DNA of 64,000 nucleotides, from NCBI GenBank assembly GCA_914767715.1, contig OU612067.1, positions 5,950,001 through 6,014,000 of the forward strand, read 5' to 3'. This DNA is from Membranipora membranacea. Taxonomy: Eukaryota > Bryozoa > Gymnolaemata > Cheilostomatida > Membraniporidae. Numbering within the stretch: the first letter of the stretch is position 1; every line of letters begins with the position of its first letter. Under the pieces are notes generated by a model. It was given only the letters and a program-made list of their open reading frames with translations, did no database searches and was not told where the DNA came from. Of this stretch, positions 12,372 through 24,600 are shown piece by piece. The translations under genes and the position numbers were made by a program.

Positions 12372-12489
12372 TAGAACAAGTTTAATCCAGCTGCCTGCAT
12401 TCCTGTTGCTCCCTTCAACTGGTCACTGCATCATGACCAGCAGATCGGGAGCGACTCGGAATGCAGGCAAATGGATCAAACTTGATCTA
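12372..12489. mobile_element. MITE-like element, TAG...CTA ends
   Basis: Terminal inverted repeats begin TAGAACAAGTTTAATCC on the left and end GGATCAAACTTGATCTA on the right; the inner stem contains CTGCATTCC/GGAATGCAG. It is flanked by TGGCTGTAC (12363-12371) and TAGCTGTAC (12490-12498), a 9-bp duplication with one mismatch. Related copies lie at 17228-17346, 33790-33946 and 55920-56040. A 9-bp duplication is usual for Mutator-like transposases; that assignment is inferred. Confidence 0.8.
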
Positions 12490-12847
12490 TAGCTGTACTA
12501 ACCTTTTATTCATTTAACAAAACAAGTCTTGATAAAATTTATTGGATAGCATTATGGTTTCTGATATTTCTTCTCATTATTGTAGTACTTTTATAAACGT
12601 AGACTAAATCAAATACAAGTAAACATATATTCAATAGTAGCTTATCAAATTCTTGTTACCAATGGCTCCTTGTCAAAATACATACAAGTTATCAACGTCA
12701 TCACAATCACAGAATTAATAAATGTGGATGAGATACGCTAAAAATCTTCACTTCTGTTACCATCAAAGGTGTCATAGCAATTCAGTCATAAGCCGAACTG
12801 CAACAAATAGAAAAAACACAAAAAATAGCTATGAAACAACATTCATT

Positions 12848-13431
12848 TCATGAAAAATAAACATGCAACGTGCCAGCAAGAACTTTCCTGCACTTGGGAC
12901 AATTAGGTTGATACTCGGAGTTAACTTTTTTCTTTCCCACTTCTAATTGATTGCATTTCTCGCAAAATATCAGGTGACCACATGGGTTGCAGCCGATGCT
13001 GTCAATTTGTGCATTTCACAATTGAGACACTGCAAAGATGGCCCGTGACGAGCTACATTTTGGTTATCCTTCATTATCATATCATGTGATTTCCTGTCAT
13101 TTGGTCTGAAGTCAGCAGTATCTAGTTGTTGAGATACAGTAATGCTAATCATTTCTTCATCATTCACTATCTGTGGAGATTTTCGCTGAGCTAAGGAGAT
13201 TGCATCCGTCATTTCTGACAGATCCTGAAATGGTTTGTCATGGGCTCTTGTCGCAGCATCGATATCCTCTTGACTTATTCCCATTTGCCGACACATGGAG
13301 CTCATTACCTGTTGTGTTGCCTCCACTATTTTACCTTCCCGCTTTTGGACCTGATCTTGATGTTGAGGTTGCAAACGATTAAATCTATCACTCATCGAGA
13401 GAGTCAGGTCCAAAACAGCTTGCATGGACAA
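12848..13431 (-). pseudogene. IAP C-terminal half (UBA-like + RING), frameshifted and cut from its BIR part
   Basis: Read on the minus strand, 13431-12970 encodes a linker with a UBA-like segment (MGISQEDIDAA) and then the first RING cysteines (CLNC). The frame then closes at a TGA. The neighbouring frame at once continues the RING (GCNPCGHLIFCEKC, CPKC) and ends LAGTLHVYFS at 12848, closely matching the end of the IAP at 29435-31567 (LLTGTIKAFLG). A single lost base near 12995-13000 explains the shift. Upstream, the frame meets a stop near 13478 instead of a BIR domain. This is therefore half of an IAP gene, separated from its N-terminus and decayed. A frameshift caused by sequencing error is possible; the loss of the BIR part is not explained that way. 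Confidence 0.8.
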
Positions 13432-13439
13432 GACAGCAA

Positions 13440-13795
13440 CAGCTGTGGATCGATTATGCTCCTCCCCTTCCTGTCATTTCTCTGACTATCCAGACTTTGC
13501 TTCGAGAACACGCCGATTGAGTTCGTTTGATTTGTGCGGCCCTACAATCTCTGAGAACAGGCTCCGCAGAGACACACAAGAAGCGCTGAGTGATGCTGGC
13601 TTCTTTTGCAACGAGGATGGACAAATCAAATGTTTCTATTGCTCAACAACAATTCCAGTAGAGCAAGCGAGAAAATGTTCTGAAGCATGGACACAACACA
13701 CTCAACCCTCTACAAGTTGTCGATTCCCGATTCAACTTAAAGGATCAGTCACCTCAACCTCATCAGAGCCTGGTTCTGCTGGAGATAATCAATAA
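13440..13795 (+). pseudogene. IAP fragment with one BIR domain, opposite strand to its RING half
   Basis: An open frame from within 13424 to TAA at 13793-13795 encodes one BIR: SCHFSDYPDF, GFFCNEDGQIKCFYC, then His and Cys with the 18- and 6-residue spacing also seen in the second BIR of the gene at 6324-9926. It aligns best with the third BIR region of that gene (VDRL and SCHF against IDRM and SCHF). No RING or UBA follows on this strand; they lie just upstream on the other strand. The two halves meet within about 15 bases (13431-13445), as expected for an inversion breakpoint inside an ancestral IAP gene. The zinc ligands are intact, so a small expressed BIR protein cannot be excluded. Confidence 0.75.
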
Positions 13796-15645
13796 AGGTG
13801 AATAACCTGTTGATATGAGGTAAGTTGTCATCGCATCAGCCAGAAATAATTTGTTTGAATTAGATCAGCCATGTACATGCACCTGAGAGTGACAGACAAA
13901 ACGGTGCAAGATTGCTGCCTCCTACAAAAAGAGAGGACGACTCCTGATACTTGTAATCAATTGAAAATGAAGTCATCTGACTCATAGACACCCTCTCCTA
14001 TTACTATGCATTGTTAAATTAAGGTATAGGAGGCTAGGACTGCTTGTGAAATGATGTTTTATGGTGCAGCCCGACTATTCTTTAGGGGGAGGGAGGGGGG
14101 GGGGGGTGCAGGCGGCCAGCTTAGACAGTAATGGTAAATTCTTTTGCTATCTCTTTTAAAAACTGCCGGTATCAATAGAGTTGGCTAGTTGAAGTGTTAT
14201 ACCCATAGGCTCAATAATAATATTATTATGATCAAGTCTTTGGTTAAAGTTGAGTAAATCAACATTTTTCCTATAGATTTTAGTCCTGTTCGGTTGTATC
14301 ATTTTGATGCACCAACTAGTGATATTATTGAATTTTTATTTTTTATTCAGGTTTCTTACCAACATGGAGACCTCACACTTCTCACTTTTCAGTGAGATTT
14401 TAACTATTACTCGACAAATTCATTTGGCAAGGAAGATGACTCCGTTGTCTTCCTAGCATTACAGATCTCCAAGTTATGTGAGATACTCAATGTAAGGTCT
14501 GTTTTAAGGCCACCCAACACTGTTGTTGGAATAATTTTTGGAATATTATTAGTTTTATTGATTTGCATTCTCAGTTTATTGGAAAATACTACCCCTCTCT
14601 AACTACCCTCCTAAACAAATGGCAACAAAAAGGGAAAGAGGGTTCATGACAAAGATTGGGGTTGTCTGAATTAGTATTTCATGAAATCACCCTCACTTTC
14701 TTATCCCTTTTTATGACATTCTTGTTTTCACATTAATCTGTTATTATATTAGTTGGGCCAATGTTTTAATTTGAAGGGTGCTGACAACATTTCTTCCACT
14801 TTACGTATTCCACTCAATCATTTATGTGAGCAATGTACCAAATATAAAAATAGATTGTTATGCGACCACATTCAGTACATATATACAGTACAAAGCTCCA
14901 TTCCACTGATACAGCCTTGTGGTTTTTGATGGATCGCAGTAAGCCAAGTTAACCACACTAGCCCCTTTACAAGCCTCTTGCTAGTCCAAGTTTGGACACT
15001 AGTAACTAACTGCATAGATACATGATCACTAATTTTCTTATCTGGTTACGGGCATACACTTATAATCCTATTTACCATTACTGCATGTTTCTCTCATCAT
15101 TTCTTTTTATACATTATGTTGCAATTAACCTAAAAATCCCTGATAAATAAACATATTCTGTTCAAAGCTGTTTCTGTCACTTGAAATCTTCACATCACAT
15201 CAATCTAGATTTAAATGTCAGCAAAACAAATAATATATTATATTGAAATGCGGTATTTTTACTTTTGTTGATATTTTGTTGAGCGTTTATTGTCACTTTG
15301 TATGTCTGGTTAAAATATTGTTCAAAATTGAATCCATGCAAGTAAAATAAGATATCTATAGACTGATAATTGAGCACTGCTTCGTGTTGTTCTATGCGGT
15401 ATTCTAGACGCTGCATAATACTAATACTAAGGATAAAAACATTAGGTAGTGGCACCAAAGGTTTGTTCAAGTAAATTATATGTATAAAGGAACCATAGTG
15501 GAGTTGTATACACTTTTTTAAAATTTAAAAATGAGAAGCACCAAAATGGAATTTTGATATGATAATGAGTAAACACTCAGTTTTACTGTGGCCTGACTAT
15601 TTTCTGGATGTTGGTGAAGAGATTTTACGCAAAGTGTTGACAGAT
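13796..15645. other. Intergenic spacer, nothing coding seen
   Basis: AT-rich, with a poly-G run near 14090-14106. No exon, RNA gene or element that I can support. It includes the 3' flank of the minus-strand prolyl 4-hydroxylase gene. Confidence 0.4.
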
Positions 15646-18600
15646 TTACTCATCCTCAGAGAGTCCACAAGGTCGTCTCCATTCCTGGCCTCTGGCATGC
15701 ATCCATTTATTAGCAACTGTAAAATATTGAACAATAATTAATTGAACCATTTTAACTCTTTGAATGGCTCAAACTCTGTCAGGTTGCTGGAAATGGACAG
15801 AGTATGAGCACCAGGTTTTTTAATGAACTCATAATTTGTGTTAAAACAGTTAGTCAATTGGAGAACACGATCAGGGAAACTACCATGGCAGTCCTTCTCT
15901 GGCTGGGTAGAAAGGAAGCGGTGTTGGTACTGTGCAGCATCAGCCTTAAATCTCAATGTCATGTTTTCAACCCTCGTCGGAGGAAGTCAGATATACGATA
16001 TAAATAAACTATGCTCAAGCTTGCTGAGCCCTCTCATCACCTCCACAAAAGGAGGATGGATATGGGTCTGCTCAAGGAGTTAGAGACTTTAACTCCTTGG
16101 TCTGTTTTACTATCTTAGTTGACCACTACAAAGCCGTATCGCAGAAGAGAGGTTACCTACCCCATTTAGAGCCAGCTAACACAGGACAGCCAGCATGTCG
16201 AGTCAAGGGATCTCCTTCACCATTCTTTTTGAGATTCCACCAGAAAGCAGCAGTACCCTGTAAACAGGAAGGAAAAGGGAATCATATCTCTGATACACCG
16301 ATATCCTATTTAACCTCGAACCGTTGAATATTTGGACTAACTGTTTACTTCAACAGTAACAATAGGATCAAGATAGGAAAGACACATTTACTCCTAGCTA
16401 CTACCATTGCTTACATATAAAAAAAACAGCTGTTAATACTCGATTGCGCCATTCATGAAGTTCCATTGGAAACCCAAAGATATTTCAATGAATTTATCAA
16501 TGTTTCATTTTGTTAAACTCAACCATGGGGATTCTTGGGAACTGTAAGTTGTGTTGAATTGATATGCAGTTGAACTTGTACAGAACTGGAATAGCAACAA
16601 ACCTTTTTGGGAGATATTTTGACTCCTATTTCTGTGAATACAGTGAGTCCACCAGCTGCCACATCTGAGAACTGTAAACATAACATTCAGGGTGGTAAGC
16701 CTCACCATCAATATACGCAGCATGACACAAAATCAGCAATTTCAGTATACCCCTTTCGCTTCCAATTTTGGAGACAAAAGTGAAATTTAAAATAAACAAA
16801 CAAAATCGGAACTGTATATGTTAAGATAAGGGAACTAGTTGTTATCTGGTAAGCGAGGGCAGGGTAGATACGTGTTGAGAAACATACTCCCAAATGGTAG
16901 AGCCAAAAAGAAGCTTTTCTTGAACCATATCCGTATGTAATAACCATAGAGTTATTATATATATAAAAAGTCTATGGTAATAACCCTCAAGGAGTGTCAA
17001 AATTTGATACGGACTGCAAGCAATTCCTTTTTCGGATTCCGTTCTATGTGTACTGGCTGTTTTATGGATCGGTCATTTGCTAACGGCTCATCAATGAATA
17101 TCAACAAATTAGGTAGGTCAACTCACATAGAATATCCATGTAGCTATTCTGTTTCCTCGCCATGCCTCAAACTGATGCCCATCTGTACTCTGAAAGAATT
17201 ATCACAAGTATAACATCAATCAACAAATCTATATCAAGTTTGATCCAATAAGTGGGCATTTCGGATGGCCTACTGGTACGTCGCCAGCGACTCAAAGGGC
17301 AACAATTTCAAAAATGGGAAAAGAAATTGGATCAAACTTGATCTAGGATGAATCACATAGAGTCAATTTGTTTAAAGCCTGTAAAAAAGTGAAATAGAAA
17401 ATTCTTTTTTGGTACAAGATAGAGTATTATATTAATACTCTAATCCTCTGGAGAAAAAAACGACTAAGTTTGGTAAAAGATGACTGGAGTTAAGTTACCA
17501 GTTCTGTTCCTATTTTCATTTCACTATTATCACTACTTATCCTAAATTTGATATTTCAGTGTTCTGGGTTGGGATCACCATAAGTCAAAGAATGGGCAAC
17601 TCCCACCTAATCTGACAACGTCTAGAGTAGGGTCTATTGGGACAACACAGTTGAAAGTGCTCCTACACCTGCAGTCAGCAGACTTGCAACCCCTAGACAA
17701 AGCTTCGACTGTGCTGTTAGCTAATTCTCTTGGGCCGAAGAACTTATTATGAATTATGCTGCTGGTACATCTATGCATTGCCCTGTTGAGCCAACAGAGG
17801 CTCTATGAAGCCTAAAGTTTCAGTACAAGGAAAGTTAACCGATACGCGCATTGAGGAGAGAAATGCTTTGTGAGTTTCAAGAGCTTCAGGACAGGACAAA
17901 GTAGCAGAGTGCAGGAGAGAAGAGTGATAGCAATACATCTACATACTACACAAAGCTAACTTTTCTAAGTCAGCAAGGTTCTAAGTTCAAGGCTCAAAGT
18001 TCTAAGTCAGCAGGCTCACACAAGCTGGAATACGACCATCCCTGGTTTAAATGACATCACTAAGGGCCACCATGCATGGAAATAATTCAGCTTATAATTT
18101 ACATGATTTCTATCAAAGTAAACAACAGTGTACCGAATCAAAATAGGTTTGGCCAGGGCCATAACTTCTAAGTCAGGACAATGACTCATGCAAAGCTTTG
18201 CAACTTGGGACAGGGATGTACGATTCCAGACAGGGGCGCAGGGGGTTACCAGCTGGTGCTACCTTCAGAGAAAGAGGGTGGTAGCCCAAATGTCTTACTT
18301 ATGATTTAGAAGGTCTTTCTTATAGCTTCATATCGAGTCAGAAGCCAGATAACTGCACTACAGTGATCTTATACTGCAGTTAACTACAAAGGAAAGGGTA
18401 TTTGCCACTACAGGGTAATAGAACAACTACAGGCCCAGACACATTCATCATAACCATGCTTATTCTTAGACAAAACATATAGAACGTTTTTTAATGAAGG
18501 AGTCAATTCTATATTCTAAATTGCTAAGTAATATATTGTGACAATACAATTATCTATTGCAATGGGTTCTACCTTTTGCTCATTGCTCAAATAGTTGGAA

Positions 18601-21600
18601 GACTTGAATCTAACAAGTACATGCTAATACTTTTCATTCAATGGAAGAGGAATTTCAGAAGAAACGACTCCAAAATTAGTGCACATTATCAGTAATTCAG
18701 GCTCATGCATTGTGTTAAATCTTGACACCATTCTCATGTTGTCTTCCTCTGATTTAAAAATTAGGGGAGGACTGAAGAGTTGGGCTGTTTAAGACTTGTA
18801 CAATGATGTCACTAAAGTGATAACGAAGAGCTATAAACACATAGCAAGGTTTTAAGGGGGCTCCATGCTATATTTCAGGTGGCTCTAAAATATCAAATGG
18901 AATATTTTTGCTCCTATTCCTCAATAAAAATGGTTTCATTCTAGAATCGCAGACCCCCACCCAACATGACATGACTGGTCAGGGTTTGGCTGAAACCTTG
19001 CTTTAACCGCTGAACACTATTTGTGTTTCCTAAAGCTGAATCAACAGAGATCATAATCTTAGAGGAAAGAGCACACTCTATTGCTACATTATTACAAGCT
19101 ATTTTAGGTCATTCCTCAGCACAATGAGTGGGTCCATCATTATTTGGGAGTAAAACAAATATCCATTATAAGTATACCACCTGCACCACCTACTTTACAC
19201 ATGCAAACAAGCAAAGAGAATGTAGTCATCCCCACAGACCAAGAGTTGGGACCTTCTCTTAGCACATAATCTTGACAGCAGACGAAACCTACCCTGGTAT
19301 GATCATAGTGAGGGTCATACTGTCCACCGATACCGTAGTTTACTACTTGAAGCGGTTCCACTGTTCCCATATCTAAATTAGTCATAGCGGCTATACGCTT
19401 AGTAAGGGTGGCTATCGTGGGATGGTCGGCATCATTAATCCAAGAACTGCAGAAAAACAGCAATTGTGTTAAAGTTGAAAGGATCACATGGGGCAACAAC
19501 TTCTCATTACAGAAGATAAGCCGTGTTAGCATCTTCCCTGTTAACAATGTCATCAATTCAAACATTCACTTCACTCGTCTAACGATCAGTCTAGCACAAA
19601 CCTGAACAAACCCATTATTTTGGACTTTTGAAGGTATAATGTTAGATGAAAGTAAACAAACCTTCTACTGATTCTATAGAGAGCCTTCACCAGTTTTCCA
19701 GTCTTTGGATCGAAGACATCGGCTCTGGCAAGCTGAAATAATAAATAAGCGTGATGGGCGATCAAATCACTGCATGTTGTTACATAAGAAGAACATAGAT
19801 TAAGCATGCTAGAGACCCATAAGCAGAATATGCTGACTGTAATATCCATACACCTAATATACTCCTTAGTATACTGTGCCTGTCGATGTCTCATAAATTT
19901 TGATACAAGAGTAGCCAACTCCTATATGTTCAGTCTGCTTTGGTGGTCTATGGCTTCGTTACATCCCTTTCCGCTCTAATCAAATGTTAAGACAATATCT
20001 AATTGAATAATCATATATGGTAAAATCTTACATTTTGACACTTTATACTCACCAGAGGGGTTGAGATCATTTTGATGATTTCAATCTCGTTATCTGATAC
20101 TACATCGTGAAATAAAGCCATACCCGGATTTCTGTATTTTTCTTCTATTTTAGCTGGTGCCAGGATTAGAAGAGGGTTGTTACCCACTGTCGAGTAATGG
20201 CAGCTTAACTGGTGTTCATATGGGTTGGCCTGAAAGATAAAATGGTTGACTCAATAGACAAACAATCAACAACAGAAAATATTTTTTTCTCGGCTAAGGT
20301 AGAAAATGTGTTAGCTCTGATCTGATTGGCTTCCTCCCAACCACCAGCCAATCAGAGCTATAGCAAACAGAAGCAACGCACTGGTACATCTTCATCTCAC
20401 AACTCGGCATCCCTATTAATGATCTAATTTCTTCACCTAGTTTGTTGTATATGATTGGACTTAAACTGGGACAGGTGGGACAACTTCTTTCTAATCGTCC
20501 AATATGTTACCTCTATTACCCATCTATGAATGTACTTTTGGGAAAACCCTAGTTTGATACCCATTAAACTCATGCCAGTCACCAACAAGCCCCTGTTAGG
20601 AAGACCCATAAACACATTAATAGGAAACAATAAAAGTGTTTATGTAATAAATTGAACCTGATTCGGAATCATCCCCTCTCAAAACATGAGAAGAAACAGA
20701 CACAGACTAAAGGATCACTTACCACTCCATCTTCTCCACGGCACAGTGACTCATAGTTCCTAAACTCCTGATTAGACATTCTAACCTTGTCCTTGTGGTT
20801 TATTATTGCTGGAAGACTTTCCTGTAAAACAAAACAAGATGACTGATTTAAAACATTAGCATGGCAACCTGTTAAGTCTAAAGTTCTGGTCAGAAAATCT
20901 GATTCAGAAATCAGTATGATCCTTTTTGTCCACAGCTTTCGTGGATGTTGAAACTATCACTGTTAATTTCACAGTATGAAGAGCTCTGAAGCCATCTGAA
21001 CCCTGGAATATACAAATTTATCTGATTAAGGATGCCTCCAATTCCAACATCAATTTTTGAATCATCATGTTGAAGAGATATCAAGTAATAGTCGGTCTGA
21101 GACTTTTTGGGTAAGCTACATGAGTTATGCTATGTCATGACCACCTGTTTTGTGATTTGTGATCTGTTTACAACTAGAGTAATTGTGGTAGTTATTTTAC
21201 CATTGCTGGTATAGGTGAATTTGTAGCAACTAAATCTAGATCGTCTTTATCGATTCTGGTATTTAACCATTCTACGACAGAAGTGATCCTGCTGTACACT
21301 GCTCCATTGATTGGTTGTTGAGCTAGAAGACGTCTGGCAAACAGGAGAGCGTGTCGGCTGTTACCTTGCTGCATAAAAAATAATATTTGTTAATAATGCA
21401 GAGTAAGGAGGTATGAGCTGTTATTATGTTATATATATATATACATGAATCGTATTACATATATATTATATGTGCCATGTTATTAGATTATCTTGTGGCG
21501 CAATTAGTAAATAAATTGAGATTAAAACAGTTTGAGTATCAATTAAGTGGTGCCCTTCATTCATCTTAAGATACCAGGCTACATTCAGAGGAAAGACATG

Positions 21601-24600
21601 GATATATTATTATCTGTAGTTATGCGCACACATAAAACATGTTACTTTCATGACATAACAGTTAGACAAGACATAAGTGCTGTAAGTTGCACTTATAGCA
21701 TCAAGGGAATTCACCGGCTGCAGTGAGGGTTCAATCGATACAATCTTCAATGTCAGGAAAGCAACAAAAAATGGTTGTTTTGAATTTCATGCATAGCCTT
21801 GGTACCCTACTTGGTTGAGTACAGTTGGTAGAGAAGCAGCAAGATCAAACTCACAACCAGGGTCATGGGGGACCGTTAGGCGGGAGACAAGAGTTTGGGA
21901 GGCTCAAACTTTACACAGGTATAGTTGACAATGTTGACCCATTGACGACATTTCAATGGATTTGTCAGGATAGCAGGAATATTAAAGCAATACAGGGAGA
22001 AGAGTAGAGGAGAAAAGTCATGCAATGATGTCATACATACATAGAAAGCAGAGTGGATAACATATAACATATAATAGACGACACAAAGCCACTAAACAAG
22101 GACTCAAATTTAGTAGTTTATTGCCACATACCACTTTGAAACCAACCAGGAATATACATATTTGAACCTCATTCCAAACAGTTTTTTTTCTGACTGGTAT
22201 TGTAGTTGTTCAAATAGCAATACACTACCATATTGAGTTCTATAACCAGATTCCTTTGTGTTGCCTTAGAGGTTAGTTTCCTTATCATACCTTGGGTGTG
22301 TCTATTAATGGAGTCATATAAGAGCAAGAGGCACGACAATGCACATCATACGGAGTAGATTAACTTCATCATACAGTGTTTCTGACTATAGCCTGACAGA
22401 GAAGGCTAGAAGCTGACGGCCCCAACAACCTGCTAGTATCACATAAGTCTCAGGCTAATGGGATAATGGTGTACACTGAGACCCAGACACATAACTTAGC
22501 GCTTATTTTATACATACAAATCTGGGCGGGGGATATTTTAAAATATATGAACTGCCTCAATCGTTCACCTATCATTCCTAGCTAACAGTTTGGGGTCAAG
22601 GCTTCTGACATGTCCAGAATAACTAATTGCCAGATGGAAATTCATATCTTAAAAGGCGAATTTGTGATTTGTGAGCAAATCGGCCTTTTTGAAAGGCCAA
22701 AGTAGCTAAGTTTCACGCAAAGTGATAGCGATGTCTTGACACACAAAGCTGGCTTGTTCTAAATAGCATATAAAACAAACTTCGATAAAGATACATTTAG
22801 ATCACATTTTCAAAGCATTCTGAGTACAGTTACACGCTCACAAACATGAACCCTGATAACCATTTCTTCAAAGAGCAGAAGAAAAATCCTATCTCATGAC
22901 AGCATGCGGTTATAGTCAAGAAGCAGCATTAAATAAAAACGTTAGTTTTTTATTGGGTGTTGGGAGGTTCTACTAGCATGTACGATAACACAAATAAGCG
23001 TACCAGTAGTGTTGATAGCCAGGGTAAAGCTGGTCAGTGTAGTATGGCATTAGCCTAGGCCTATTCATTAGTTCTGGTTGAAGTAAGCCATACCCAATGT
23101 TGGTGCCGGCATTCAACACTGTTGCCTTAAATAATGACTTTTATCAGATATTATTTAAATGTTGCATGAAAAATAATTGTACTCACATCACTCGCCGCAT
23201 AGACGAGGAAGTCCAGAAGCAGAACTATATCCATAGTGGGCTCCCCCTCCAGATCATAGATAGCCAGTGCTTCCAGTAACCACATAAGGGCGTGGTACTT
23301 ATCCGCCTTCAGATATGCGTACCGCCCAATCTCAAAACAGTCACTGGCTGTGAAACAGAAAGAGTAGGTGATTGGTAGTATCTATGTATGTGAATATGCT
23401 TGCTGAATAGCCTGACCATGCCACTGTGGAAATCTAGCTCAGAATCATACCATTTTGAAGCAACATGCTGAAGAAAGAAATAGCAGGTTTGCATGTTATT
23501 GTACCATTAATTTTATGGCCATGATATCTGCAGCCCTAGTCTAAATCATAAAACTTTGGTTGCACTAATAGTACCAAGCAATTACTTGATACCATTAGTG
23601 CAAACATCAGATTTATGGCTTACACTAAAGCGATATCCCAATCATGTTTGACTTCAGAATTCAGATAGACAGAAAAGAGATAAAAATGAGCAAAGCCCTA
23701 GCAAGAAAAAGGAGAGGTAGACAATGTAGCTAGTCAGTAACAATACTCTGTGCTGCCTTTATTGTAAGTTCAGTCTGGCTGTTGTTGTTGTTGCTGTTGA
23801 TTTTGTTGTTGATGTTGTTTAAATCGACTATGGAGGCAAAGGTTATAAGAGTAAGGTGGATAGTCTTTTGTCAAACTGGTGGGCTAAAGAGCTTGGCCAT
23901 TTTCCTTTACAAACCAGACTGCCTGGTAAGTCAGGAGGGAAATTTAAACAGGAAAAATTCGGCATGATTGATCAGGTAAGATCTAGCGACTATGACTACA
24001 TGCCCATGCTGTATGCTGACACAAGCTACACAGTTCTCACTTACCAGTCATGTGATGTACTAATTAAACAAGAGATGACAACTCAGGTGATTATCATAGT
24101 ATGCAGTATCTTATCATTCAAATTTGGAGGTCCCTGAGAGTATATCTAACCTAATATATAATATATTCTTTACATCTATAGGTCCAAGTTCCAAATCTCC
24201 ATTTCTACTCGCAGGATGGTCAGAGAGATTTGGAACAGGGACCTACAGATATAAAAAGACATGGAGAATTCATATATTAGGTTAGATATACTCCCAGGGA
24301 CCTCCCAATTCCCGCAATCTTTAAGGATAATAGGAAGTAGGGAGATACAGAATTATTTAATGCTGCAGCCGGTACCACGGCGTAATTTGGGAATTAAACC
24401 CTACACTTACATTTAAAATTTACAGCAGTGCTTAGATAAGGCCTTCATAATTTAAACTCATACCTGAGCTCAGCAGCTGGATGATTGCCAACAGAATATA
24501 CTTACCTGCACCATTGGGATTATTTATCTCAGACTACTGAGTTATAGATCTCAGACTACTGAGCCTGCTTGGCTTAGTTAGATCAAAGTGTCTCACTCAC

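Larger units (their letters stand above)
9927..12847. other. Intergenic spacer with two palindromic elements
   Basis: No supported gene. It contains the perfect hairpin at 12171-12247 and the TAG...CTA element at 12372-12489, plus very AT-rich sequence around 11100-11280. Confidence 0.5.

Noticed and set aside
12970-13431. A free-standing 153-residue protein
   Set aside because: Its end is a frameshifted RING and its start is an inversion junction, so it is better read as a pseudogene half.
23782-24137. Plus-strand frames inside a P4HA intron
   Set aside because: Overlap a foldback element and a CAA/TTG-rich stretch; no family resemblance.
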